From NCBI RefSeq assembly GCF_958979055.1, contig NC_084894.1, positions 1,121,001 to 1,185,000 on the forward strand: a stretch of DNA of 64,000 bases. The letters run 5' to 3'. The position numbers were made by a program, and so were the translations under genes. How positions within the stretch are numbered: position 1 is the stretch's first letter; each line of letters begins with the position of its first letter. Under the pieces are notes generated by a model. The model was not told the origin of the DNA. It searched no databases and saw only the letters and a list, made by a program, of their open reading frames with translations. The stretch comes from Alnus glutinosa. Taxonomy: Eukaryota; Streptophyta; Magnoliopsida; Fagales; Betulaceae. This document shows positions 44,047-57,623 of the stretch, in pieces.

Positions 44047-47000
44047 ATGGCCAATTCAACCTTTCCATTTCAATTCCCTCACCTTTCCAAAGACAATTTT
44101 GATAATTGGTGCATTCGTATGAAGGCATTGCTTGGATCACAAGATACTTGGGAGATTGTAGAAAAAGGCTACGGTGAGCCTAGTGACGAAGCTCCTTTGA
44201 GTCCTAATCAAAGAGAGGCTTTGCAGAAATTTCAAAAGAAGGATCAACAAGCTCTCACCCTTATTTATCAATGTTTGGATGAGGCTATGTTCGAGAAGGT
44301 GGTGAATGCAACCACCTCCAAGCAAGCATGGGAGATTCTCACAAACTCTCATCAAGGAGTTGATAAAGTGAAGAAAGTTCGCCTTCAAACGTTAAGAGGC
44401 GAATTTGAAGTTTTATGAATGAAAGAATCTGAGTCAATTGCGGATTATTTTTCAAGGGTGTTGGCCATAGTAAATCAAATGAAGAGATATGGAGAAAGAT
44501 TGGAGGATGTTCGTGTCATTGAAAAGATCTTTCGTTCCTTGCAACAAAGATTTGATTATATCGTTGTTGCTATTGAAGAGTCAAAAGATTTAGAAACCAT
44601 GAGTATTGATCAACTCATGGGATCTCTTCAAGCCCATGAAGAAAGGCTCAACAAGAAGAAAGAAGAGCCATTGGAACAAGTTCTTGCTACAAAGATTTGT
44701 TTCAAAGATAAGAAAGAAGAACAGGAAATGAGTCAAAGAGGACAAGGTCAAGGACGTGGACGAGGCCGTGGCCGTGGTAGAGGAAGAATAGAAGGCAGAC
44801 GTAATAGTTTCAATTACGAAGAGAGAGGTCAAGCATCAAGAGGACGAGGACGAGGAAATAATTTGAAGCAATATGGAAGAAGGTATGATAAATCTCAAGT
44901 TAAATGTTATAATTGCCAAAAATATGGTCATTATGCTTGGGAGTGTAGAAGCCATAGTAACAATGTTGAAGAGAAAGTTAATTATGCTGAAAATGAGGAA
45001 GCAGAGCCCACTTTGTTGCTAGCTTATAAAGGAGAAGAAAGAGGAGAGAAGAACTCGTGGTATCTTGATAACGCGGCAAGCAACCATATGTGTGGAGACA
45101 AAAACAAGTTTGTGGAGCTTGATGAATCGGTGAGCGGGAATGTTACTTTTGGAGACTTGTCTAAAGTTCCAATAAAAGGGAAAGGTACAATCTTAATTCG
45201 CTTGAAAAATGTAGAACATCAATTTATTACAAATGTTTATTTTGTTCCAAGTATGAAAAGTAATATTTTGAGCTTGGGACAACTCTTGGAAAAAGACTAT
45301 GAAATTCATATGAAAAATCGTAGTCTTTTACTAAGAGATGACAAGAAGAATTTGATAGCCAAAGTTCCCATGACAAGCAATAGAATGTTTTTATTAAATA
45401 TTCAAACGGATGTGGCTAAATGTCTCAAGACTTGTTTGAAAGATTCATCTTGGCTTTGGCATTTGAGGTTTGGACATGAAAATTTTGGAGGATTAAAATT
45501 GTTGGCACAAAAGAAGATGGTGAATGGCTTGCCTTCCATTAATCAACCGGATCAACTTTGCGAAGGATGTTTTATTGGTAAACAATTTCGGAAAAGCTTT
45601 CCAAAAGAATCTACTACAAGAGCAAATGAGCCGCTTCAACTTGTTCATGCGGATGTTTGTGGACCAATTAAGCCATCTTCATTCGGTAAAAACCGTTACT
45701 TCCTCCTTTTCATTGATGACTTTAGTAGAAAAACTTGGGTCTATTTTTTGAAGGAAAAGTCTCAAGTCTTTGAAGTTTTCAAAAAATTCAAAGTCTTTGT
45801 AGAAAAACAAAGTGGTTATTGTATTAAATCCTTGAGATCCGATAGAGGAGGCGAATTCACATCTAATGAATTTAAAGAATTTTGTGAAGCAAATGAAATT
45901 CGTCGTCCTTTAACGGTTCCGAGATCGCCACAACAAAATGGTGTTGTTGAAAGAAAAAATAAGACAATTCTCAATATGGCTCAAAGCATGTTGAAGACAA
46001 AGAGAATGCCTAAAGAATTTTGGGCAGAAGCTGTTGATTGTGCTGTATATTTATCAAATCGTTGTCCTACAAAAAGCGTATGGAACAAAACACCACAAGA
46101 AGCATGGAGCGGAAGAAAGCCAAGTGTCTCTCATTTGCAAGTTTTTGGAAGCATTGGCTATACACACGTACCGGATGAAGAGCGGTCCAAGCTTGATGAT
46201 AAAAGTAGGAGGTATATTTTCATTGGCTATGACTCAAGTTCTAAAGGCTACAAGCTTTATAATCCAAATTCCGGCAAAATGGTGATTAGTAGAGATGTGG
46301 AGTTTGATGAAGAAGATTTTTGGGATTGGAGCACTCAAGAGGAAGAAAAATATGATTTCTTTCCTTTTCTTGAAGAAGAAGAATAGTCAAGAAACGAAGA
46401 GGTTACTACACCTTCTCCATCACCAACAAATTCTAGTACATCGTCGTCATCATCTTCGAGAGGAAGTTCTCGTGAAATGCCACCACACATGAGAAGTTTC
46501 CAAGAACTCTATGAGGTAACAGAGAATTTAAATGATGATCTAACTCTTTATTGTCATTTTGCGGATTGTGAACCAATAGGTTTTGAAGAAGCGGTGAAAG
46601 ATGAAAAATGGAGAAATGCTATGGATGAAGAAATCAAAGCAATTGAAAAGAACAACACATGGGAGTTGACGATTATTCCAAAAGAACAAAAACCCATTGG
46701 AGTGAAGTGGGTGTTCAAGGCAAAGAAGAATGCTAAAGGAGAAATCAAGAGATATAAAGCAAGGTTGGTTGCCAAGGGTTATAGTCAACGACCCGGCATT
46801 GATTATGGTGAAGTTTTTACTCCTGTTGCACGGTTGGAAACCATAAGGATGGTGATTTCTCTTGCGGCTCAAAATAAGTGCAAGATTTATCAAATGGATG
46901 TAAAATCTGCTTTCTTGAATGGAATTCTTGAAGAAGAAATTTATGTTGAACAACCTATGGGCTATGTCATCAAAGAGGATGAGAAGAAAGTCTTGAAGTT

Positions 47001-48099
47001 GAAAAAGGCGTTGTATGGCTTAAAACAAGCACCAAGGGCATGGAATAGTAGAATTGATAACTACTTTCAAAAGAATGGCTTCACCAAATGTCCTCATGAA
47101 TATGCTCTTTATGCTAAGGTGTGTGAAAATGAAAATTTTTTGCTTGTTTGCTTGTATGTGGATGATTTAATTTTTACAGGCAACAATCCAAGTATGTTCG
47201 AGGATTTCAAGAAAGAAATGACTCAAGAATTCGAAATGACAGATATTGACCTCATGTCATATTATCTTGGAATTGAAGTAAAGCAAATGGAGAAAGGAAT
47301 TTTTATTTCTCAAGGAAGTTTCGCAAGGAAAATGCTCAAAAAATTCAAGATGAACAATTGCAAACATGTTAGCACTTCGGTAGAATGTGGGATTAAATTG
47401 TTAAAGCATGAAGAAGGCGAAAGGGTGGATCCAACAATCTTCAAGAGTTTAGTTGGAAGTTTGAGATATTTGACATGCACAAGGCCGGATATTCTCTATG
47501 GAGTTGGGCTTGTTAGTCGCTATATGGAATCACCTACTACAACTCATTTTAAGGCGGCTAAAAGAATTCTTCGCTATGTCAAAGGTACAATTGATTTTGG
47601 TCTACTTTATCCATCCTCTAATGAATTTAAACTTGTGGGTTACAGTGATAGTGATTAGGGTGGAAATGTAGATGATAGAAAGAGCACAACTGGATTTGTT
47701 TTTTATTTGGAGAGTTCGGCATTTACTTGGAGTTCTAAAAAGCAACCAATTGTGACACTTTCAACATGTGAAGCTGAATATGTTGCCGCTACATCAATTG
47801 TTTGTCATGCAATTTGGTTGAGGAAATTGTTGAAAGAGCTACACATGCCACAAGAGGATGCTACGGAAATTTTTGTTGACAACAAGTTGGCAATTGCATT
47901 GGCGAAAAATCCGGTATTCCATGATCGGAGCAAACACATCGACACGAGGTATCATTTTATTAGAGAGTGCATTGTCAAGAAGGAGGTACAACTCAAGTTT
48001 GTGAAGACTCATGATCAAGTTGCGGATATTTTTACAAAGCCCCTAAAGAATGAGATTTTTAGCAAGCTACGAGCATTACTTGGAATCACTGGAAATTAA
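44047..48099 (+). pseudogene. Copia gag-pol polyprotein with three in-frame stops
   Basis: A single frame runs from ATG 44047 to TAA 48099 without a frameshift but with stops at 44416-44418 (TGA, in gag), 46384-46386 (TAG, between integrase and RT) and 47656-47658 (TAG, in RNase H). Domains: gag with an Arg/Gly-rich tract and zinc knuckle [14 protein letters not shown] (about 44906-44948); protease [12 protein letters not shown], where family members usually have Gly in the third position of DNGA/DSGA; integrase HHCC zinc region and D-D-E residues in [15 protein letters not shown] and VVERKN; RT with QMDVKSAFLNG and YVDD; RNase H ending in DIFTKPL. As it stands it cannot produce the polyprotein. 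Confidence 0.94.
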
Positions 48100-48112
48100 G
48101 TTTAAAAGGGGA

Positions 48113-48441
48113 TGTTGAATACTAAACTTAATTTTTAATAACATTTATTTGAGTCTTTTCTTATTCTTGTAAGTTACTAATTAAGTGACTTGAAGAGGTT
48201 GTGTCTTTTGAGTTTTCAAGAGTTATTTTACATAGGAGTTACATGGGAGTTATTTGAGATGTAAATAAATGGAGTTAATGTGAAGAAGTTAGAAGGGTCA
48301 TTTGTATCCTATAAATATCCATGTAAGTAAGTTATTTTGAATTAAGTTGAATAAAAGTATACAAAGTCCTTTATCAATTTATTGTCTCTCTTCCTTTTTC
48401 ATTCTCTCTCTTAGTGTATGTGTGGTTTCCAATTTCCAACA
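48113..48441 (+). repeat. 3' LTR of the Copia element
   Basis: It is nearly identical to the 5' LTR; it has one extra A in the ATAAAAGTAT stretch and six base changes. Confidence 0.95.
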
Positions 48442-48604
48442 ACCTCTTGGTTTAAATATCAAACTTGTTTTAGTCTGTTTTTGTCCCAAAAATTTGCTAG
48501 GACAAAAGATTAAAAGAATTCTTTTCTTGAATAGACAGAGGGGGGTCGGGGGTCAGATAATGTGGACGGGTTGAGGAGAAAAAAAAGCAGCAAAATAGGG
48601 AGGG

Positions 48605-51284
48605 TGTAATGCCCCGCCTTTTACAAAAAGGCGTAAGTGAAAATTTTGACTTTTCACGTGACATTACTACAACATCATCAGAGTTAAGATTAGGTAGCGG
48701 AATGAAATATATCCAATTGGCTTGGAATAACATAACAGAGCTTCTAACTGGAATACTTCTAGACATTTATAAAGAAAATACTTAGTACAATTACATGGAA
48801 ACAAGTGTCAATAGTAACACAAAGGAATACATGGAACTTTTAGCAATCTTGTCAACATAAAATGTTATAAACACAGAAAATTATAAACAAAATACAAACT
48901 ATGCGTCCTTAGATTTAAAACCTCTTGAGCTCTATTCTTTGTCTATAAACCTGCACCAATATACATATATAGAAACAAAAGCACAAAATACCATAAGTGA
49001 GTCCACTGTTTCCAATAATATAATGAATGCTGATTTATTTAATAAATCCCACATAATGCAGATATGACTTTATAGTCACGCGTATATGCAATATATGATC
49101 CATGGTAGCTAATCACAGTCATAAATTGAATATATACATAACCATAAAACAGTAATTAATATGATAGTTTTATATGCAAAGTTTAATTATTATCTTTTGC
49201 ACTCCTCTCATGATGGAACCTACGGTCCGTATTAGCGAGTTGTGGGAACCTACGGTCCCGAGAACCTACGGTCTCCTCACTTAAAGCTTAATTAATCTTG
49301 GGCTAGGAACCTAAGGTCCCAGCTGGCCTGTAAACCTACGGTTACAGCATTCCATTATTATTTTTATGGGAACCTAAGGTCCCACTGGCCTGTAAACCTA
49401 CGGTTACATACCAGCTTTGTTATTAAACAGTTTAATTAAAATATAAAACATGCAAATTCACATGCACAAACAAATTAAATAAAGCAGTAAACACAATATT
49501 ATGGAAAAATCCACCAGCTTCGTCCTCAGTAAGTATAGAGATACTTACAGCCATTTAGTGCGGTTCTCATACTAGCTCATTCTCTGCAATAGATATATAT
49601 TTGTACACAAAGTGTTAACATTAATACTCGTGAATATTAATTATATATATTAACATGAGTTTAAGGAACCCAATATTATTGCCATGATTTTTAATTAAAC
49701 CATATAACAATATTAATTGATTACCTTGGAAGCTAATTTACAGTTTCTTTAACACCCAAAATCATTTTACTCCAAAATCATCAACAAACCCGAACACTTC
49801 TCAATACACCACAAATTAGTACCCAAACCTATATCATTTGGCCAACTACAAAAACCACAACTCAACTCAGCTAATACCCATCAAAATATAGCCACGAGGA
49901 ATCAATACCCATATGTCCAAAATACTATAATCATAACCAATCCAAAATACTACCCACAGATTGACCAACAAAAACACCACATACACGAACATCACAGTAT
50001 TCGGCCGATCAAAGGAAAAACAGGGGAATTAGTTCAACTTGGCAAAAGTCCATAAAACATCAACTTCCAACTCAAACAAAACCACCCACATACGGCCAAA
50101 TTCACAACAGAGCACACGGCCAAAGACCACTACAGCTCGAAATCATCAATAAACCCAACAAGAAACCCAATCGGTTGAACCCACAAAAATACCCATTGAT
50201 CAATTTAAATCAATAATTCACAACAGGATCTTAAGAAATCACCTTGAAGATTTACTCAGAAACTACCAGAAATTCCTCATCGAAATCGCGCCTCTGCTCG
50301 CCGGAAATCGTGTCCCCTGTTCCACCGAAGCCGACTCGCCGAAAATTGCCACAGGGACCGGCCAGAATCACGCCTCTGGCCCATCGCCGACACCCAGTAC
50401 CACTCACCGGAGGATCGGGCCTCCGATCGGCCCACTGTTGACCCGCCGTTGACCCACCGTTGACGGGTTCGGCTTCACGGTTCTCGGCTCTCCATGAATC
50501 TCTGCCTCCCGATTTCTCTTCTCTGGCTCTCTCTCTCTTGGTGTCTCTCTCTCTCTCTCAGTCGGCTTCTCTCTCTCTCGGGTCTCTCGGTCTCAGAAAA
50601 GAGAAGAAGAAAGAAGAACAAAAAAGAATGAGAAAGGAAGAAGAAAGAACAAATAAAGAAGAAGGAAGAGCTTCAGTTAATTCTCACTGAAGAGGTGCGA
50701 TTTTAACGAAGGTGAGGTTTAATTTATAAGGTTGCCAAACTTGCTCAGCAAGTTTGGTTTGCACAGGTGACGTGAGGGGAATGACGCACAGGGATTATGC
50801 AGAAGATTCATATCTTATTGATAAAGATACAGATTAATTGAATCTGTAAAGATATTATATCTGTGGGTATTTTTATATTAGGGCTTTATCATTTAATAAT
50901 TCACTAGGGTATAATTTTAAACCTGTTTTGAATCTAATTCGTTTAATAAATAATTTTAATTTTCGAATAACATTATTACACTGATAATATTATTACACTG
51001 AATAATATTAGGCCAAAATAATATTATGTACAATAAATATTTCATAATAATATTATCAATAATATTGTTCTACAAAGTATTCTCAGATAGTAATATTAAG
51101 AATATTATTATCCCAACTAATTTTACCAGATATTTAAGTTTGTCTATTAATCAATTAAAAACAGGTGGCGTATAAATAGAGAATTATCATAATAATGTCG
51201 ATCGAGCAATTACAAGCGTGAATTGATCGCCATAGATCTTAAATTCTATTTAAAATGCTCTGTCTTAAAATCTAGGGTATTATA
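48605..51284 (-). mobile_element. Solo-LTR-like element of about 2.7 kb
   Basis: The left end is TGTAATGCCCCG and the right end GGGTATTATA; read on the minus strand it starts TATAATACCC and ends GGGGCATTACA, like a long LTR with TG...CA ends, one base mutated. Flanks GAGGG and GGGGG could be a 5-bp TSD with one mismatch. The minus strand shows a TATAAATT box near 50720 followed by a GC-richer leader (about 50700-50240), fitting an LTR promoter. There is no gag, pol or transposase. It could instead be a TIR-bearing non-autonomous DNA element. Confidence 0.5.
49215..49408. repeat. Seven covarying mini-hairpins, core ACCTAMGG
   Basis: Units at about 49215-49228, 49244-49259, 49260-49275, 49306-49319, 49329-49346, 49367-49384 and 49391-49408 share the core ACCTACGG or ACCTAAGG. 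The arms just outside pair: GGA/TCC, GGGA/TCCC, GAGA/TCTC, GGA/TCC, TGTAA/TTACA, TGGGA/TCCCA, TGTAA/TTACA. Each forms a 5-7-bp stem with a 3-nt loop and one bulged A. The changes are compensatory. Confidence 0.85.
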
Positions 51285-51286
51285 GG

Positions 51287-51288
<2 letters not shown>

Positions 51289-51323
<35 letters not shown>
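51289..51323. repeat. (GA)n microsatellite
   Basis: It is the copy-2 equivalent of 22861-22895 and marks the right border of the nested insertion block. Confidence 0.93.
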
Positions 51324-51326
<3 letters not shown>

Positions 51327-51675
51327 TTTGACTTCTAGATTTTATCCCCGAAAGTTTTGATTTGAAATGAGATATATGTTTGTGTGTTATGATATGTTTT
51401 ACTTATCAAAAAAATGTTTGTGTTGTAGCACACTGGATTAGTAGTACTGTTTGCATGACAAATCAATGGTCCATTGCCATTGCTTCATGATGCAACAATT
51501 AATTTAAAAATAAAAAAGGGATGCTTTTTAGCTCATTTGGCTTTTCCAAGAAGCACAAAAAAAAAAGAAAAAGAAAAGAACGCATTTTGGGATCACTTCT
51601 CTAAACACACTTCACTTCAGAGGTGTCAATAGTGTTTGATCTTGGAGCTTCACGCTCTAAGCACACCTGGTATGT

Positions 51676-53605
51676 TGATGCTGGACAGAATAGCGATTAT
51701 TCTACAGGCTAATCAACAAGTAGATTGCGAGGAAGAAAACAGGAAATTCACCCCAAAAACAAAGAGAAAACTCTGAATTCGATAAATTATCAATAACAAC
51801 AAAACTGTTAGAAAAAACGCCCATAAGCTGGGCTAATATAGCTGAAAATTCGACCTCTAGGATTTTACCAAAAATAGCAAAACCCTAATAATCCTAATAA
51901 AACGAAATACAAAATAAAATAAGTATGATGCCAAAAATCTGGCTCAAATCAGGCTCAAAATCATCTTCTAAACAATAAATGAAAAGTTACCATAAATGGA
52001 AAAAAATATCTAAAATTAAAAAATATTCATCAAATATTTTGTACGATTTTTTCCATTCTCGGGCTGATCTTATTCAAGAAATAGTCGTCAAATCTTCAAA
52101 TCTTGTGTCTGATTTTCTCCTGCATCAGTCTCACCGAGTTGGAAAGAATTTGTCCTCAAATTCGAATCATCTTTACCTCGATCTTTTGGATGGTCGATCA
52201 ATTCATTACATCTCGTATTTCTCAATACCAAAGTAACTTGAAACCAAAAGATAAACAAGTTGCAACCCATCACAACGACTAGCCTCACACTAAATTGAAA
52301 TAAATCAATCTTCTCACATCTTTCATTTAGTTTTTCCAATTCACTCTCCATAAAAGTCTTCAAAGAATTATCAATTCTTTCTTGACCACAAAAATTAAAA
52401 TTGTCAGCTAACACGCTGAAACCAACATCCAACTTATTACTAGGGGAATTTGATAGAAATCTTTCAATCCCAATAAAATCAACATAACTAATTTTCTCAT
52501 TACTCCACTGAAATCCATCGTTATGTGGACTTTCATCAAACACATGGTAATCATTATTTTCTTCAATAAATTTTATTTCATCAACCAGAAAACTTACCTC
52601 ATTCAATAAATCATCTTCGTCAGGATAGATGTCGTTACAAATTATTGGAGAGACCCAATCTAAATCTACAACAGATTTTTTCTCTTGATCATACGACAAA
52701 GAATCTCCCATAAGATCTTCATCCATGATATCAATATCATAAATTGGTGGAGAATCCCAATCCACAAATCCTTGTGAAGGATCTTCAACATCATCATGAA
52801 CATCTCCATGTATGAACTCCTCATCAATGAACTCGTCTTCTTGGAACTCTTCATCAACAAATTCTTCATCCTAACCACGTTGTTCCCGGTATGGAGTAGG
52901 ATTGTGATATGGGTTGTCGAAGGTGGAGTCGGAATCGGAGTTCTCCATCTCACGATTGCCGACTTCCTGCGCAGCTAGACGCTGGGTTAACTCTGCAACT
53001 TGCCTCTGCAAATCCTCAATCATCACATCCTGAACGTTACGATCACGGTGCGGAGCTTCCTCATTCGGAACCTGCCCACGACGACCACGACCACCAGCCA
53101 TCGAAACTGATGAAGACCACGTCTCAGGAAAGTGCTGAAGCTCTGATACCAATTGACGCCGAACAGAATAGCGATTATTCTGCTGGCTAATCAACAAGTA
53201 GATTGCGAGGAAGAAAACAGGAAATTCACCCCAAAAACAGAGAGAAAACTCTGAATTCGATAAATTATCAATAACAACAAAACTGTTAGAAAAAACGCCA
53301 ACAAGCTGAGCTAATATAGCTGAAAATTCGACCTCTAGGATTTTACCAAAAATAGCGAAACCCTAATAATCCTAATAAAACGAAATACAAAATAAAATAA
53401 GTATGATGCCAAAAATCTGGCCCAAATCAAGCTTAAAATCATCTCCTAAACAATAAATGAAAAGTTACCATAAATGGAAAAAAATATCTAAAATTAAAAA
53501 ATATTCTTCAAATATTTTGTACGATTTTTTCCATTCTCGGGCTGACCTTATTCAAGAAATAGTCGTCTAATCTTCAAATCTTGTGTCTGATTTTCTCCTG
53601 CATCA
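51676..53605 (-). mobile_element. Miniaturised Ty3/Gypsy derivative with 452-bp LTRs
   Basis: LTRs at 51676-52127 and 53154-53605 are both 452 bp and differ at 17 positions by my count. The TSD TATGT is at 51671-51675 and 53606-53610; the intact THFS intron has a single TATGT there (23202), so the empty site is known. The minus-strand primer site TGGTATCAGAGC (53151-53140) adjoins the upstream LTR, fixing orientation. The 1-kb interior keeps only a gag start and an acidic C-terminal region, with all of pol missing, so it needs enzymes supplied in trans. Confidence 0.93.
52088..53101 (-). pseudogene. Gag-start plus acidic tail ORF of the Gypsy derivative
   Basis: From ATG 53101 (minus) the first part gives MAGGRGRRGQ and the coiled-coil phrase IEDLQRQVAELTQRLAAQE, typical of the beginning of plant Gypsy gag, to a TAG at 52871-52873. 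The same frame continues through a Glu/Asp-rich tract, DWDSPPIYD repeats and DLRTNSFQLGE to a stop at 52088, past the LTR border at 52127. The latter phrases are of the kind found after the Gypsy integrase, so the frame may join the two ends of a deleted parent. Protease, RT, RNase H and integrase are absent. Confidence 0.75.
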
Positions 53606-54334
53606 TATGTCATTGTTTGTTGTCTATTGCATCTGTTGAACTGAGAAGATGGAATTGCTGGCAGCAGTCAAATCCTGAATTTCTCTCCTCCCTGAGCCTA
53701 TGTAGATGACAGTTAATGTTTTTAAACTTGCAAGAGATGGGCTTTTTTACTAATTGATAAACATTGTCATGCATGTTTTTCAGGTTGACCTCGGGATCTC
53801 AGTTCAAAGAGCTTGTGAGAATGTCACACAACCATTAAGGTTCTTTCATATCCTTTGGTTATTGGTATCAAAGAAAAAATAGAGGCAGTAGCCAGGTCAT
53901 ATGGCGCCTGTGGTGTTGAATACTCTGGGCAGGTAAACTCCTGACTCGTTTAATATTGTGTTTAATATTGTTTTAGTTCACTTTCTAATTTCATGATCAA
54001 TTTTTTCAAATCCCAGCTTTTATGGGTTTTAATCTCAAGTTGGACATAAATACTGATCAAAGGCTGACAGTGGGATTTCTTTCTTTCTTCTTTTCTGTTG
54101 ATTGAAATATATATATATATATATTGGGTCAGTCATACACAGGCAAAAAAAGTACGAATGTCAAACTGGGAATTACGGAAAAAACATTGTTACAGATGAT
54201 GCATAGCTTCTCCTTCTTCCGACGAAGAGGAAGAAACTAGAGGGGCTGTGGTATCTTCGTTAAAATATCTTTACTCTTTGTATTTAACCATTATCTTTTT
54301 GGTAATATCTTTGTACTCGTTATATAAATATATA

Positions 54335-54470
54335 TACCATTGTTGGAGACATGCATGGAGAGATCGAGATAAAGGAGGACGGGGAGTAGTGGTACATATA
54401 TATATTACCATTGTTGGAGATATGCATGGAGAGATCGAGATAAAGGAAGACGGGGAGTAGTGGTACTATG
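54335..54470. repeat. 71-bp tandem duplication
   Basis: TACCATTGTTGGAGA, ATGCATGGAGAGATCGAGAT and ACGGGGAGTAGTGGTAC recur with a 71-bp offset (54335 and 54406). It lies immediately upstream of a small open frame. Confidence 0.9.
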
Positions 54471-54677
54471 GACTCCATTTCGATCACGCCGTTTCATTTT
54501 CTCACCATTTTCGGGATTGTCGTTTTCTTGTTGTGGTTCTCTCAATCCACAGAGTATGAGGACAAATTGAAACACGCAGCAGGGAACTTGTAGCTGATCC
54601 TTTTCCTCTTGCCCTTTCTATTGATACTGATCTTCGTGGTTGTATATTCTACCGACGGATTTCTAGGTTGGTTGTGA
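54468..54677 (+). pseudogene. Possible small two-helix membrane protein, interrupted by TAG
   Basis: From ATG 54468 the frame reads MDSISITPFHFL, then a hydrophobic helix (about residues 11-24), WFSQSTEYEDKLKHAAGNL and a TAG at 54591-54593. The same frame continues directly into a second strongly hydrophobic stretch (LILFLLPFLLILIFVVVYS) ending at 54677. Two membrane segments with a polar loop, broken by one stop, look like a short plant membrane protein that lost its second helix, about 69 residues in all. I do not recognise the family. Copy 1 has nothing equivalent. Chance cannot be excluded. Confidence 0.35.
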
Positions 54678-55338
54678 TGGGTTATGCCAGGATGGTGTCC
54701 GTGAGGATTTTGAAGACGAAGAACTGAAGAAGATTCAGGTGATGGAATCAAGCTAATCTTTGGACTTTTCTTGCTTGTTGCTGTTATATACGTCGGCGTG
54801 TAGGTGGGGGCAAAACGTGTAGAACAGGTTAAGTAAATCGTATTAGTCATGTGACTTGACTTCTCTCAGGATTTAACAACGAATCTTGATAGAATATTCT
54901 TACGTAAGAATTTTTTATAGTTTAACATTCTGGTTCAAGAAAAATGTTAGTTCAGTATCTTTTCGTTAAAATGTGTGCTAGTTCATTATCTTTTTGTAAA
55001 GTTCTTCTTAAAAATAAAAAATACCCGCATAGTACAAATTGATAAAACAAATATATTTCATCTTGTAAATACAGTATTTTCTTTTTTTCTTTTTTCTTTT
55101 TTTCATCAGACAAGATAAAGAACAAAAACACATGCATGTTATACCCAAAAATCATAGCAAATACACAATTGTTCTTACTTCTCTTAGACTTACCAATATA
55201 TATAGAAGATCGACCACAAACAAAACAAAAACTTGTACCAACAAAAGATCATTACCTCCTTGGGGATTGAAATATATATTTCATTTGGTAATTAATATCC
55301 TTAAAAAACTTGCTAGCTAGCTAGTTTCAAACACTCGA
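54678..55338. other. Private spacer of copy 2, then peroxidase 3 downstream region
   Basis: Sequence to about 55120 has no counterpart in copy 1; from there it matches copy 1 near 28650. No gene seen. Confidence 0.5.
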
Positions 55339-57555
<2,217 letters not shown>

Positions 57556-57614
57556 CTAGGGAGACTGTCGCTTGGAATGTAGGATTTTATGCTTGCTCTT
57601 ACGCGGGATGCACC

Positions 57615-57623
57615 CTTTATATA
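57615..57623 (-). promoter_or_regulatory. TATA box of peroxidase gene 3
   Basis: TATATAAAG on the minus strand lies 81-89 bases before the ATG, as in gene 2. Further upstream the two promoters differ: the GGCTGG-rich stretch near 31400-31435 of gene 2 is shorter here. Confidence 0.7.

Larger units (their letters stand above)
43682..48441 (+). mobile_element. Ty1/Copia LTR retrotransposon, full length
   Basis: LTRs at 43682-44009 (328 bp) and 48113-48441 (329 bp) differ by six substitutions and one 1-bp indel. The TSD ACCTC is at 43677-43681 and 48442-48446. The primer site TGGTATCAGAGC starts at 44013 and a purine tract AAAAGGGGA (48104-48112) precedes the 3' LTR. Order gag-protease-integrase-RT-RNase H is that of Copia. 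It lies in the intron 3 remnant of the THFS pseudogene, in sense orientation. Confidence 0.97.
40437..54107 (+). pseudogene. THFS: THFS pseudogene (partial, interrupted)
   Basis: Remnants of exon 2 (40437-40520), exon 3 (from about 41791 to about 42990) and exon 4 (53784-53932) are about 98% like the intact gene. Exon 1 and the promoter are absent because the duplication starts inside exon 2. A 31-bp deletion at 40462/40463 (equivalent to 19782-19812) removes the residues [11 protein letters not shown] of the ATP loop and shifts the frame. Further +4 or +5 insertions near 41821, 42053, 42649, 42808, 42841 and 42991 shift it again. Exon 5 is missing. Intron 3 is enlarged from about 1 kb to about 10.8 kb by nested elements. 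No functional enzyme can result. Confidence 0.95.

Noticed and set aside
50244-50690. GC-rich open frames in the solo-LTR-like element
   Set aside because: Pro/Arg/Ser-rich translation of a CT/CCG-rich region with no known domain; better explained as LTR leader sequence on the other strand.
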